Shown: piece by piece, positions 43,341 through 51,311 of the stretch | Position numbering within the stretch: the stretch's first letter is position 1 | How the letters are laid out: each line of letters opens with the position of its first letter | Source of the DNA: JAKAVN01 sp963796565 | GTDB lineage: Bacteria; Desulfobacterota; Binatia; Binatales; Binataceae | Direction of reading: 5' to 3' | DNA: 64,000 nucleotides | Assembly: GCA_963796565.1 (NCBI GenBank) | Contig: CAWCMA010000003.1 | Span: 62,001-126,000 of the forward strand | Made by a program: the position numbers and the translations under genes | Notes under the pieces: model-generated | What the model was told of the DNA's origin: nothing | What the model saw: the letters and a program-made list of their open reading frames with translations, nothing else | Databases searched by the model: none

Positions 43341-44513
43341 CTAGCTCAACTCGCGGAAGAATGCGCGGATGTCGTCGGCGAGCAGCGCCGGCTCTTCCAT
43401 CGCGGCGAAATGCCCGCCCGACGGCATCGCGGTCCAGCGCACGACATTGTAGGCGCGCTCGGCCCAACTTCGCGGCGGCCGCATCAGCTCGGCGGGAAAA
43501 TTGGCCACCGCGGTCGGAGTTTCGATTCGCGTGTCGGGCTTCAGATGCCACGGATGATGGCGCGCCTCGTAGTACAGGCGGGTCGACGAATTTATCGTTC
43601 CCGTGACCCAGTAGATCATCACGTTGGTCAGCAACTGGTCCTTGCTGAACCGGCGCTCGACGTCGCCGTGGCAATCGCTCCAGGTGCGAAACTTTTCGAC
43701 GATCCAGGCCGCCAGTCCCGCCGGCGAATCATTGAGCGCGTATGCCAGGGTCTGCGGCTTGGTGCCCTGGATCCATTGGTAGCCGGTCTCGTCGCGGCGA
43801 AAGCGCTCGAGGTCGCCCAGAAAAACTTTCTCCGCGTCGTTCAGCTCGGCCGGGCGGCGCCCCTCGGCCGCGCCCACCGCCACCATGTTGATGTGAATGC
43901 CGTAGAGATGCTGGCGGTAGACCTCGCCCAGGCGCGAGGTTATCGCCGCGCCCCAATCTCCGCCCTGTGCGCCGAAGCGATCGTAGCCGAGCACTTCGTG
44001 CATCAGCTTGAACATGATGTCGGCGATGGCCTGGATGTTCATCGCGCGCGTGCGCGGATGGGCGGAAAAGCCGTAGCCGGGCAGCGACGGAGCGACCACC
44101 GTGAAGGAGTCGCGCGCGTCGCCGCCATGCGCCGCCGGATCCGTCAGCCGCGGGATCAGTTCCATGAACTCGTACACCGACCCCGGCCATCCGTGCAGCA
44201 GCAGCAGCGGCTTGGGATTGGGGCCGCGTCCGCGCTCGTGGATGAAGTGGAGTTCCTCGCCCCCGGCTTCGGCGCGGAAATGCGCGAAGCGGTTTAGCTC
44301 GCGCTCGTGCACGCGCCAATCGTAACGCGTGCGCCAGTACTCGATAAGCTCGCGCAGATAGGCGAGGTTGGCGCCGTAGTCCCAGGCCGAGCCCGGCACC
44401 TCGTCGGGCAGCCGCGTGCGCTCCAGGCGCGCGCGCAGATCGGCCAGCACCTCGTCGGAGACCTCGATTTTAAACGGTTCGATTTTTTCTTTCGTGATTT
44501 TGTTCTGCGCCAT
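43341..44513 (-). CDS. Epoxide hydrolase (alpha/beta fold, EHN domain)
   Basis: 390 residues. The N-terminal EHN segment (about 10-110) begins EPFKIEVSDEVLADLRARL. The alpha/beta core then shows the oxyanion motif HGWPGS near 127, the nucleophile in QGGDWGAAI (Asp near 190) and the catalytic His in PSGGHFAAMEEP near 370. The enzyme opens epoxides to diols by a covalent ester intermediate. It could detoxify or process epoxides formed by oxygenases in this region. It follows the GatB/YqeY gene by 45 bp on the minus strand. GGAG lies about 13 nt before ATG 44513, so the site is weak. Confidence 0.9.
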   Translation of the reverse strand: MAQNKITKEKIEPFKIEVSDEVLADLRARLERTRLPDEVPGSAWDYGANLAYLRELIEYWRTRYDWRVHERELNRFAHFRAEAGGEELHFIHERGRGPNPKPLLLLHGWPGSVYEFMELIPRLTDPAAHGGDARDSFTVVAPSLPGYGFSAHPRTRAMNIQAIADIMFKLMHEVLGYDRFGAQGGDWGAAITSRLGEVYRQHLYGIHINMVAVGAAEGRRPAELNDAEKVFLGDLERFRRDETGYQWIQGTKPQTLAYALNDSPAGLAAWIVEKFRTWSDCHGDVERRFSKDQLLTNVMIYWVTGTINSSTRLYYEARHHPWHLKPDTRIETPTAVANFPAELMRPPRSWAERAYNVVRWTAMPSGGHFAAMEEPALLADDIRAFFRELS

Positions 44514-44558
44514 GTTCCGCGCGTTTCTCCTGCAGATAGCCGCTAACCGGCCAGCCGC

Positions 44559-44990
44559 CTATTTGGGCGCGAGCGCTTCCTTGACCAGTTGGCTCGCCAC
44601 CCGTCCGTCGAGTTGCGCTCCGAAGCGGTCCTTGAGCGCCTTCATCAGCGGCCCTATCTGTTTCACTCCGGCCGCGACCTGCTCGGCGATCGCCGCGCGC
44701 AACTCGTTCTCGTCGAGCGCCGCCGGCAGGTAGGAGTCGAGCACCCGCGCCTCCTCCTCATTCTGCGCCACCAGGTCGGCCCGTCCGCCCTGGCGCGCGA
44801 AGCCCAGGGTCTCGTCGCGCCGCGCCCGCTCGCGCTTGATGATCTGGGCGATCTCGGTCTCGTTGGCGTCGCGACGCACGTCCTTTTCGATCCGCGTGAT
44901 TTCGGCCAGCACGCCGCGCAGCGTCATGGTGCGCAGCTTATCGCCGCTCTTCATCGACGCCTTGAGGTCTTCCTGTAGCTTCTTTTTCAC
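44559..44990 (-). CDS. GatB/YqeY domain-containing protein
   Basis: 143 residues, the whole length of the YqeY family. The N-terminal helical part MKKKLQEDLKASMKSGDKLRTMTLRGVLAEI is followed by the C-terminal GatB-tail-like part KALKDRFGAQLDGRVASQLVKEAL. In other bacteria it is associated with tRNA-dependent amidation or genome housekeeping, with no firm reaction. The start is GTG 44990 with AGGTG upstream. It precedes the epoxide hydrolase gene. The frequent neighbour rpsU is not upstream. Confidence 0.93.
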   Translation of the reverse strand: MKKKLQEDLKASMKSGDKLRTMTLRGVLAEITRIEKDVRRDANETEIAQIIKRERARRDETLGFARQGGRADLVAQNEEEARVLDSYLPAALDENELRAAIAEQVAAGVKQIGPLMKALKDRFGAQLDGRVASQLVKEALAPK

Positions 44991-45365
44991 TGCTTCACCT
45001 GCGTCTCTCCGCGCGGACTTCCGGTCCCTCGGTTGGAGCCGTGAGACTCGGGAGCTTCCTTCAACCGTATATATGTTGATGCGCGTCCGACCGCGTCTTT
45101 ACTCTGCCGTCGACTCTATAATCGGCGTGAGGCAGCGGAAAGCCGCAGGATACTTCGCGGGGCACTCAGCGGAATCTGCGGCGAGACATTAGCGAGACCT
45201 TGAATGAAGGCGCGCTTCGATGGCTGCGACGCGCGTGCATCATCGCAACTTCGTGCATCGCACCCTCGAGATAGCCTGCGGGCGGCGCTGGACGCGCGTC
45301 GCAATCGGGGTTAAAGGGATTAGATTGTTCTGAATGAGGTTTCTTCGAGGGAGAATGCTTTGGTG
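44991..45365. other. Divergent intergenic region, no gene seen
   Basis: This interval separates the YqeY gene from the DUF1329 gene. A TATAAT lies at 45117-45122 on the plus strand, but no -35 stands at a usable distance. An AT-rich run occurs at 45067-45080. The short minus-strand frames here have no family features. Confidence 0.35.
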
Positions 45366-46844
45366 ATGAGAGAATTACGGATGAGCGGCGTCGGCTTGCG
45401 GTCAGCAGGGTATGCATACGCCGGAGGAACTCGCTCGCGGGCCGTGCGGGCGCTGGCGTGCGCGCTTGCCCTCGTGGTTTGGTCGGCCGCGAACGCCGCG
45501 GCGCAGGGCGCCTTGCCGACCAGGCAGACCGTGGAGCAGTGGCTGACTCAGAACGCGAACGCCAAGCCCGACTTCAAGCCCGGCGACGTCCTGACCGTGA
45601 AGGACCTGGAGCGAGTTCGTCCGTTCATCCCGCCGGGTTACTTCGACCAGCTCAACTTTCCCGAAATCAAGCTGGAGATCGTGCCGGCGCGCAGCCACAT
45701 GCCGCGCAAGGATTACGCCGACTGCACCGAGAAGTACCAGGGGCAGGTGAAGCTCAAGAGTGACGGCACGATCGATAACTATGTCTGCGGACAACCGTTC
45801 TCAGACGCCTCGCTGGTGCCCGGCGATCCGCAGTCGGGATTCAAAACGATCTGGAATTTCGAATATCGCTGGCAGAATTACGGTCCGTTCGATCTGAATT
45901 TCATGTTCATCTTCGACCACTTCGGCGGCAGCCATGAGGGCGCGGCGCCCAACGTGATCGAATCTCCTCCGGGAATCTGGAGCGGCGGGACAAACTTCAA
46001 GAGCAAGATGCCGACCGACGCGGCCAAGTTCTTTGGCGGCGGCGGCACCTTCGGCAAGACCCTGAGCAGCTTCTACCAGCGCACCTACTACAGTCATCTG
46101 GCGCAGCGTGCCGCCGAGGGTGGCGTGTTGCCGATTCCCAACGCCAAGGAGTTTTTCTGGAAGGAGTTCGAAGGCTTCTTCGAGCCCTATGACGTGCGCG
46201 GCCAGGTGTTCATCACCTACCGCTACAACGATCCGTATCGCAGCGATGACGCGTGGGCCTACGATCCACAGTTGCGGCGCGTGCGGCGCATCTCGGTCGA
46301 AGTGAAATCGGATTCGCTGGTCGGAACCGAGCAGACCGAGGAAGATTTCAACACTTTTTCCGCCCGTCCGGTGCGCTGGAACTTCAAGTTCCTCGGCTGG
46401 CGCAACCTGCTGTGCGTGATGGATTCCAAGTACGACTACGCGCATTTCTATGGTCCCAACGGCATCGTGCCCGATGACGTATGGTCAATGCGCCGTTTCG
46501 CGGTGGTCGAGCGCACGCCCAAGGAGCAGCACCATCCATACAGCAGCGTGATCATGTTCTGGGACGCCGAGGACTGGCATCCCTGGATGGCGCTGATGTT
46601 CGACCGCCAGAAGAACCTGTTCAAGTCGCTCACGTACAGCTTCCGCTGGAGCGAGGACTATCAAGACTGGGCCGAGATTAACCACGGCGTTCACGCGACC
46701 GGGCTCCAGGGGCTGGCCGCGGTCGACTACAACGAAAAGCGCGCCACGATATTCCCGGCGTTCGGCGCCGGCTTCCCCGACGTCGACGTCAACCACGTCG
46801 ACAAGCTGTTCGACATCAGCAAGCTGGAGGAATTCCACCGCTAG
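45366..46844 (+). CDS. DUF1329 outer-membrane/periplasmic protein
   Basis: About 492 residues. The signal peptide is AVRALACALALVVWSAANAAAQ, ending near residue 46. The body matches DUF1329, a LolA/LolB-like beta fold, with YDPQLRRVRRISVEVKSDSLVGTEQTEEDFN (about 305-335) as the clearest segment. It continues with WRNLLCVMDSKYDY and a C-terminal EINHGVHATGLQGLAAVDY. Members often accompany DUF1302 proteins and RND/MMPL pumps in aromatic and steroid degraders and may handle lipids or hydrophobic substrates. The start is uncertain: ATG 45366 or ATG 45378, behind a GGGAG 13 nt or more upstream. Confidence 0.85.
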   Translation: MRELRMSGVGLRSAGYAYAGGTRSRAVRALACALALVVWSAANAAAQGALPTRQTVEQWLTQNANAKPDFKPGDVLTVKDLERVRPFIPPGYFDQLNFPEIKLEIVPARSHMPRKDYADCTEKYQGQVKLKSDGTIDNYVCGQPFSDASLVPGDPQSGFKTIWNFEYRWQNYGPFDLNFMFIFDHFGGSHEGAAPNVIESPPGIWSGGTNFKSKMPTDAAKFFGGGGTFGKTLSSFYQRTYYSHLAQRAAEGGVLPIPNAKEFFWKEFEGFFEPYDVRGQVFITYRYNDPYRSDDAWAYDPQLRRVRRISVEVKSDSLVGTEQTEEDFNTFSARPVRWNFKFLGWRNLLCVMDSKYDYAHFYGPNGIVPDDVWSMRRFAVVERTPKEQHHPYSSVIMFWDAEDWHPWMALMFDRQKNLFKSLTYSFRWSEDYQDWAEINHGVHATGLQGLAAVDYNEKRATIFPAFGAGFPDVDVNHVDKLFDISKLEEFHR

Positions 46845-46863
46845 GCGGGCTCGCCAGACTCAG

Positions 46864-47277
46864 TCACGACGGTTTGCGGCGCTCGACCAGCGGATCGGCG
46901 TGCCGATGCACGAGGCGCCATCCGGCGGCCTCGCGGCGAAACAGTTGCGTTACGCGGAGCGACTCTTTGAAGGATGAGCCGTCCTTGAGTTGCGCGTCGT
47001 AGCGCTCGATCGCCACGGTGCAGGCGAGGTCGGCGCCGACTATCACGCTGATATCCTTTTCTTCGACACTGCCGCCGGCGAACTGCGAGGCCGCCCAATC
47101 CAGCCGCGGCTCAGTCTCGGCCCATCCGCGCTCGAGGCCTCCGAAGCCGCCGAGGATGGTGATGTCGTCGCTGTGGGAATAAAGGCGCTTCAGCGGTTCG
47201 GGATTGCCTTGAATAAAGTCGCGGTTCGCGGCAATCGATTCGGCCCGCACCGCCTCAAATGATTTTTGCCCGTCCAT
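46864..47277 (-). CDS. SnoaL-like/DUF4440 (NTF2-fold) protein
   Basis: 137 residues from ATG 47277. An alternative ATG at 47325 adds a basic low-complexity stretch. The NTF2-like cone fold shows AVRAESIAANRDFIQGNPEPLKRLYSHSDDITILGG at the start and VTQLFRREAAGWRLVHRHADPL at the end, as in DUF4440 proteins. They act as small isomerases, cyclases or binding proteins with a hydrophobic pocket. No catalytic residue can be named. It is convergent with the DUF1329 gene, only 19 bp away, and upstream of nothing on its strand. Confidence 0.8.
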   Translation of the reverse strand: MDGQKSFEAVRAESIAANRDFIQGNPEPLKRLYSHSDDITILGGFGGLERGWAETEPRLDWAASQFAGGSVEEKDISVIVGADLACTVAIERYDAQLKDGSSFKESLRVTQLFRREAAGWRLVHRHADPLVERRKPS

Positions 47278-47350
47278 CTCGCTCGCGCTCCGCGGTTTGT
47301 TCTTGGGAAATAGCCTACCGGACATTTACTATGCCGAGGCTGACTCTTCA

Positions 47351-47388
47351 GTCATCCTGAGCGAGCGTTGCGCGAGTCGAAGGATCTC
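47351..47388. repeat. Dispersed GTCATCCTGAGCGAG-type repeat element, copy 1
   Basis: GTCATCCTGAGCGAG...GTCGAAGGATCTC. Elements of this form are found scattered between genes in many bacterial genomes. A second, variant copy is at 50644. Confidence 0.55.
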
Positions 47389-47515
47389 GCGCGGTTCTCC
47401 GCGCGATCCGGCTTATTCGCGTCAGCACTAACGCCACCCGCCTTATTAGTCTAACTGCGTCGGGTAGCCGTCACGAGATCAGTAAATATTTTTTTCGCTG
47501 CCTTTGGCGCACTGT

Positions 47516-47544
47516 TTGACACACGAATGGTTTGGCGGTAGAAG
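47516..47544 (+). promoter_or_regulatory. Sigma-70 promoter of the TetR-LLM-hydrolase operon
   Basis: A perfect TTGACA at 47516-47521 is followed by TAGAAG (47539-47544) after 17 bp. The TetR ATG is 38 bp beyond the -10. The -10 is weak, consistent with a regulated promoter. Confidence 0.5.
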
Positions 47545-47581
47545 TCAGCTTCAGAAACTGAATGGAGATTCATCGAGTAGC

Positions 47582-48445
47582 ATGAGCGTCCGCGAGCGCA
47601 AGGAGCGCGAGCGCCTCGCCCGGCGCGAAACTATCCTCGCCGCCGCAGCGCAGGTTTTCGCCGAGCACGGCGTCGAGGGTGCGACGGTCGAGATGGTCGC
47701 GCGTCAGGCCGAGGTCGCCGTCGGCACCATCTATCTCTATTTCTTTTCGCGCGACGATCTCTTCGTCAGCCTGATGGCGGAGCGGATTGGCAAACTGCGC
47801 GCGCGCTATCTGGAAATCGATGCGCGCGGTCTGAAGCCTTTCGATGAGCTGCGCGCGATCGGCCGCGCCTACTTCGACTACCTGCGTGAATCGCGCGGGT
47901 TGTTCCTGGCCCAGCTCTCGGTCACCTTCAGCAAACTGCCGCTGCGCCTGTCGCGCGCCGAGGAACTCGAACATTTCGAGCTGGTGAGACGGCTCAGCCG
48001 CGAGTGTTTCGATCTTTATCGCGACTCGGTGGAGCGCATGTTGAGTGCCACCGGGGCGCGCAATTCCAGCGCCGACGCGACGCGCGCGGCGACCGTGATA
48101 TGGGCGGCGCTCAACGGCGCGTTTCTGCTGATGGACGACGAGGAAATCTTCCGCGACATCACCGGCCTCGACGCGGCGCGGCTGCTCGAGGAAACCTTCG
48201 AGTTCCAGATAGCCGCGGTCCAGGCAGCCGGCGCGCGGCCGCGACGCTCGCGCGCGGGCGCGGTCAAATCGTTGCCATTGTCATCGGCGTCGCCGTTGGC
48301 GCGGCGCACGCGCGGCCGTCGCGCCATCAAGATCTCGCGCAACGGCGCTTCCACCGAGCAACATGACGGCGCTGCGGAGCGTTCGATACAGGCAGAGCGT
48401 ATCGCCGCAAGACAGTTAGACAAGACAGTTAGACTGGATGATTAA
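47582..48445 (+). CDS. TetR/AcrR-family regulator of the LLM oxidoreductase operon
   Basis: 287 residues, longer than the usual 190-220. The helix-turn-helix covers about 15-60 (RRETILAAAAQVFAEHGVEGATVEMV, then AEVAVGTIYLYFFSRDDLF). The ligand domain ends near 215 (GLDAARLLEETFEF). A basic, low-complexity extension of about 70 residues follows and ends in a 13-bp tandem duplication. The real conserved protein may thus be shorter and the tail recent. ATG 47582 begins the conserved part. The upstream frame to 47504 crosses the promoter. The LLM oxidoreductase gene begins 33 bp later, so it is probably autoregulated with its operon. Confidence 0.88.
   Translation: MSVRERKERERLARRETILAAAAQVFAEHGVEGATVEMVARQAEVAVGTIYLYFFSRDDLFVSLMAERIGKLRARYLEIDARGLKPFDELRAIGRAYFDYLRESRGLFLAQLSVTFSKLPLRLSRAEELEHFELVRRLSRECFDLYRDSVERMLSATGARNSSADATRAATVIWAALNGAFLLMDDEEIFRDITGLDAARLLEETFEFQIAAVQAAGARPRRSRAGAVKSLPLSSASPLARRTRGRRAIKISRNGASTEQHDGAAERSIQAERIAARQLDKTVRLDD
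48409..48434. repeat. 13-bp tandem duplication in the 3' end of the TetR gene
   Basis: AAGACAGTTAGAC twice in direct succession, ending 8 bp before the stop triplet. Being 13 bp, it shifts the reading frame and so alters the last residues. Confidence 0.95.
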
Positions 48446-48478
48446 ACAGGGAATAGATTCGCCAAAGGAGATTGGCTT

Positions 48479-49777
48479 ATGAAATTTACGTGGTTTCACC
48501 TGATGCCCTACCGTTTCCTGCCCGACGACTTCAAGAAAAAGTACCATAGCGTGTGGGTCGATATTCCGCGCGACCTCTACGACCCCAAGGTCGGCCATCG
48601 GCTGTATAACGACTACCTCGACCAGCTCGAGTTCGCCGACCACATGGGCTTCGACGGCCTGGGCGTCAACGAGCATCATCAGAACGCCTACGGCCTGATG
48701 CCCTCGCCGAACATCATGGCGGCGGCGCTCACCCGGCGCACGCACAAGGCCAACCTGGTCGTGCTCGGCAACTCGATCGCGCTGTACAACCCGCCGGTCC
48801 GGGTGGCCGAGGAATTCGCGATGCTCGACGTGCTTAGCGGCGGACGCCTGGTGGCCGGATTTCCGGTCGGCACCTCGATGGACACCAACTTCTGCTACGG
48901 CGAGGTTCCGGCCACGCTGCGCGAGAAGTACTTCGAGGCCCACGATCTGATCCTCCGCGCGTGGAAAGAAAAGGATCAGTTTTCCTTCAACGGCAAATTC
49001 ACCAAGCTGCGTTACGTCAATTTGTGGCCCAAGCCGCTCCAGCAGCCCCATCCCCCAATCTGGATTCCAGGCGGCGGCTCGGTCGAGACTTGGGACTTCG
49101 TCGCCGATCACGACTACCAGTATTCGTTCCTCTCGTTCTTCGGTTACAAGGCCGGCAAAAAGGTCGCCGACGGATATTGGAACGTGATGGCGAAGAAGGG
49201 CAAGGAGCTCAATCCCTTCAGCCTCGGCTTTGCGCAGGTGGTCGCGGTCGCAGAGACCGACGAGCAGGCGGAACGCGACTACGCCTCGCACATGGACTAC
49301 TTTTACAACCGCTGCCTGCACATTTACCCTGGCTTCGCCGACGCGCCCGGCTATCGCACGCCCAGCACAATCAAGGCAGGGCTGACCGGCCAGGTCAGCA
49401 AGAACGCCTCGATCACCCGCGAGGGCCTCAAGTGGAAGGACTTCATCGACGACGGCTACGTGATCGCCGGCTCGCCGGCGACCGTGCGCGATCGTCTGCG
49501 CGAGGCGCTCAAGACGCTGAACTGCGGCCACCTGATGATCCTGCAGCAGATCGGCTCGATGCCGCCCGAGCTGGTGCGCAAGAGCACCGAGCTGTTCGGG
49601 CGCGAGGTGATGCCGCATCTGCGCGATCTGTGGACCGGCTTCGAGGACAAGTGGTCGCCCCATCGCCTGCCGGCCAATGAGATGGCGGTGCCGGCGCCGA
49701 TTTGGCCCGACGCTCCCAAGACCAATGGCAAGACGCAGAGGCAGGGCGCGTCCGAAATCAGGAGTTCGGTGAAGTAA
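48479..49777 (+). CDS. LLM-class flavin-dependent oxidoreductase (luciferase-like monooxygenase)
   Basis: 432 residues, TIM barrel of the bacterial luciferase superfamily. N-terminal segment YLDQLEFADHMGFDGLGVNEHH (about 45-66), FMN-binding region RVAEEFAMLDVLSGGRLVAGF (about 103-123) and HPPIWIPGGGSVET (about 197-210). A C-terminal AGSPATVRDRLRE follows near 338. It oxidises a substrate with O2 and reduced FMN or F420. The reductase is not in the window. AAAGGAG lies 8 nt before ATG 48479. The next gene overlaps by one base (TAATG), so both are co-translated. The closest known chemistry is oxygenation of alicyclic or heterocyclic compounds, which is inference. Confidence 0.92.
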   Translation: MKFTWFHLMPYRFLPDDFKKKYHSVWVDIPRDLYDPKVGHRLYNDYLDQLEFADHMGFDGLGVNEHHQNAYGLMPSPNIMAAALTRRTHKANLVVLGNSIALYNPPVRVAEEFAMLDVLSGGRLVAGFPVGTSMDTNFCYGEVPATLREKYFEAHDLILRAWKEKDQFSFNGKFTKLRYVNLWPKPLQQPHPPIWIPGGGSVETWDFVADHDYQYSFLSFFGYKAGKKVADGYWNVMAKKGKELNPFSLGFAQVVAVAETDEQAERDYASHMDYFYNRCLHIYPGFADAPGYRTPSTIKAGLTGQVSKNASITREGLKWKDFIDDGYVIAGSPATVRDRLREALKTLNCGHLMILQQIGSMPPELVRKSTELFGREVMPHLRDLWTGFEDKWSPHRLPANEMAVPAPIWPDAPKTNGKTQRQGASEIRSSVK

Positions 49778-50562
49778 TGAAGACACATCAGAAACTGTGC
49801 GACGGCAAGTTTTCCGTCGAGATGGAAGTCACCGGCAAGGGCGAGCCGCTGTTATTTCTCCACGGCGCGGGCGGACTGACCGGAGCCGATCCGTTCCTCG
49901 AAGACCTCGGCCGCAATTTCAAGGTCTACGCGCCGCATCTGCCGGGTTACGGCGAATCGACCGGCGGCGAGCATATCGACGACGTGATCGACGCGGCGCT
50001 CTTTTATCATGAGCTGATGGACGAGCTGAAAATTCCCAGCGCCTATCTCGTCGGCCACTCGATGGGCGGGATGCTGGCGGCGGAAGTCGCGGCGCTCGAC
50101 ACGCGGCGGGCGAAGAAGCTGGTGCTGGTCGGGGCGGCCGGCTTCTGGCTCGAAAACAATCCGATTCCCGATCTGTTCGCGGCCGATCTGGACGACCTGC
50201 CAGCGTTGCTGTTCCACGACCCCAAGTCGCCGCTCGCGCAGATGATGCTTGCGATGCCGTGGGACGACCAGGAGCTGCTGACCGCGATGTACGTCGAGCG
50301 CGTCAAGCGCTTCTCGACGGCGAGCAAGTTCCTGTGGCCGATTCCGGATCGCGGGCTGAAAAAGCGGGTCTACCGGATCGCCGCGCCGACCCTGTTGCTG
50401 TGGGGCGAGTCGGACAAAGTCATTCCGCCCGCATATGCGCGCGAGTTCCAGAAACACATCCGCAACAGCCGCGTGCATATGATAAAGCAAGCCGCACACA
50501 TGGTGATGTACGAGCAGCCGGCCGAGTTCGACAAGGTGGTGACCGAGTTTCTCAAGGGCTGA
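49777..50562 (+). CDS. Alpha/beta hydrolase
   Basis: 261 residues. Alpha/beta hydrolase fold with oxyanion HGAGGLTG near 28, nucleophile elbow GHSMGG (Ser near 92), acid Asp in WGESDKVIPP near 214 and catalytic His in KQAAHMVMYEQP near 240. It resembles meta-cleavage-product hydrolases and enol-lactone hydrolases. The start is in the TAATG overlap with the LLM gene stop. A long upstream frame from 49702 is a shadow of that gene. It is the last gene of the TetR-LLM-hydrolase operon, and a strong terminator follows 29 bp later. It could cleave the product made by the LLM enzyme. Confidence 0.92.
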   Translation: MKTHQKLCDGKFSVEMEVTGKGEPLLFLHGAGGLTGADPFLEDLGRNFKVYAPHLPGYGESTGGEHIDDVIDAALFYHELMDELKIPSAYLVGHSMGGMLAAEVAALDTRRAKKLVLVGAAGFWLENNPIPDLFAADLDDLPALLFHDPKSPLAQMMLAMPWDDQELLTAMYVERVKRFSTASKFLWPIPDRGLKKRVYRIAAPTLLLWGESDKVIPPAYAREFQKHIRNSRVHMIKQAAHMVMYEQPAEFDKVVTEFLKG

Positions 50563-50590
50563 GCGCGTCATCAGGTATAGTTACGGAAAA

Positions 50591-50620
50591 CGGCCGCGGC
50601 GCCTTCGGGCGCCGCGGCCG
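50591..50620. terminator. Strong intrinsic terminator with TTCG tetraloop, bidirectional
   Basis: A perfect 13-bp stem (50591-50603 with 50608-50620) closes on TTCG. It is preceded by AAAA and followed by TTTTTGCGTTTTT, so it works for the plus-strand hydrolase operon and, by symmetry, for the minus-strand DUF420 gene. Confidence 0.9.
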
Positions 50621-50643
50621 TTTTTGCGTTTTTCTCTGTTCGT

Positions 50644-50678
50644 GTCATCCCGAGCGAGTCTGCGAATCGAGGGATCCC
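50644..50678. repeat. Dispersed GTCATCCCGAGCGAG-type repeat element, copy 2
   Basis: GTCATCCCGAGCGAG...ATCGAGGGATCCC, a variant of the element at 47351. It lies between the terminator and a 26-bp palindromic hairpin. Confidence 0.55.
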
Positions 50679-50690
50679 AGGATTTTCTTC

Positions 50691-50746
50691 CGCTGGGACA
50701 CGGACCGCTGAGCGCGCACGCGCGCTCAGCGGTCCGTGTCCCAGCG
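50691..50746. repeat. 26-bp perfect hairpin in the convergent junction
   Basis: Arms 50691-50716 and 50721-50746 are exact reverse complements with a 4-nt loop (CACG). The outer part of the arm reads GCTGGGACACGGACC. This is far longer than a terminator needs. It lies outside any gene and 18 bp before the DUF420 stop. Confidence 0.9.
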
Positions 50747-50764
50747 CCGGGCCCGGCTGCGCGC

Positions 50765-51268
50765 CTAGCGCGCTATGGCGACGGCGGCCGCGCGCGCTCC
50801 GTGCGCGGCCGCCGTCGCCGCGGCAAGCGGCAGATGCGGGTACAGCCGGTACACCATCAGATAGATCACCACGCCGGTGACGGACACGTACATCCAGATC
50901 GGCCACGTCCATCGGGCGATTCGCCGATGCCGTGCGAAGCGGCCGCGCAACGCGCGTCCCAGCGTGATGAGCGCGAGCGGCACAATCACCACCGCGAGCA
51001 GGATGTGCGAGGCGAGCATCGAGAAATAGAACGGCCGAATCAACCCCTGGCCGCCGAAGCGCACGTCGCCCACGTGGTAGTGGTAGATGCAATAGGAAAT
51101 GAAAAAGGCCACCGAGACCGTGAACGCGCTTATCATGCACGCGCGATGGACGTGCACATGATGGCGGCGAATCGCGACGTATCCCGCGAGCAGCAGGATC
51201 GCGGCGGTCGAGTTGAGGATCGCGTTCAGCGGCGCGAGCGAATCGTAGGAAAGCATCAGCACATGCAA
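50765..51268 (-). CDS. DUF420-like four-helix membrane protein
   Basis: 167 residues with four membrane helices: ILNSTAAILLLAGYVAI (about 16-33), ACMISAFTVSVAFFISYCIY (about 43-62), SMLASHILLAVVIVPLALITL (about 83-103) and WTWPIWMYVSVTGVVIYLMVY (about 119-140). His-rich loops between them (RRHHVHVHR, YHYHVGD, ASHIL) match the DUF420 pattern, a family linked to cytochrome oxidase assembly or haem-copper handling. Start ATG 51268 or ATG 51256, no clear Shine-Dalgarno. The C-terminal Ala-rich tail (AAATAAAHGARAAAVAIAR) is encoded by a 17-bp-stem hairpin (50777-50819). Confidence 0.82.
   Translation of the reverse strand: MHVLMLSYDSLAPLNAILNSTAAILLLAGYVAIRRHHVHVHRACMISAFTVSVAFFISYCIYHYHVGDVRFGGQGLIRPFYFSMLASHILLAVVIVPLALITLGRALRGRFARHRRIARWTWPIWMYVSVTGVVIYLMVYRLYPHLPLAAATAAAHGARAAAVAIAR
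50777..50819. repeat. 17-bp-stem hairpin inside the 3' end of the DUF420 gene
   Basis: Arms 50777-50793 and 50803-50819 are perfect reverse complements around 9 nt. It encodes the Ala-rich tail of the DUF420 protein, in the same way that the hairpin at 891-936 encodes the tail of the SGNH hydrolase. Confidence 0.8.
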
Positions 51269-51311
51269 TAGGCGGACGGCTGTCCCCCGATCAACTCAGC
51301 CCCAAGTTGCA

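Noticed and set aside
45117..45122. TATAAT as a promoter for the DUF1329 gene
   Set aside because: No acceptable -35 hexamer lies 16-18 bp upstream and the gene start is about 240 bp away.
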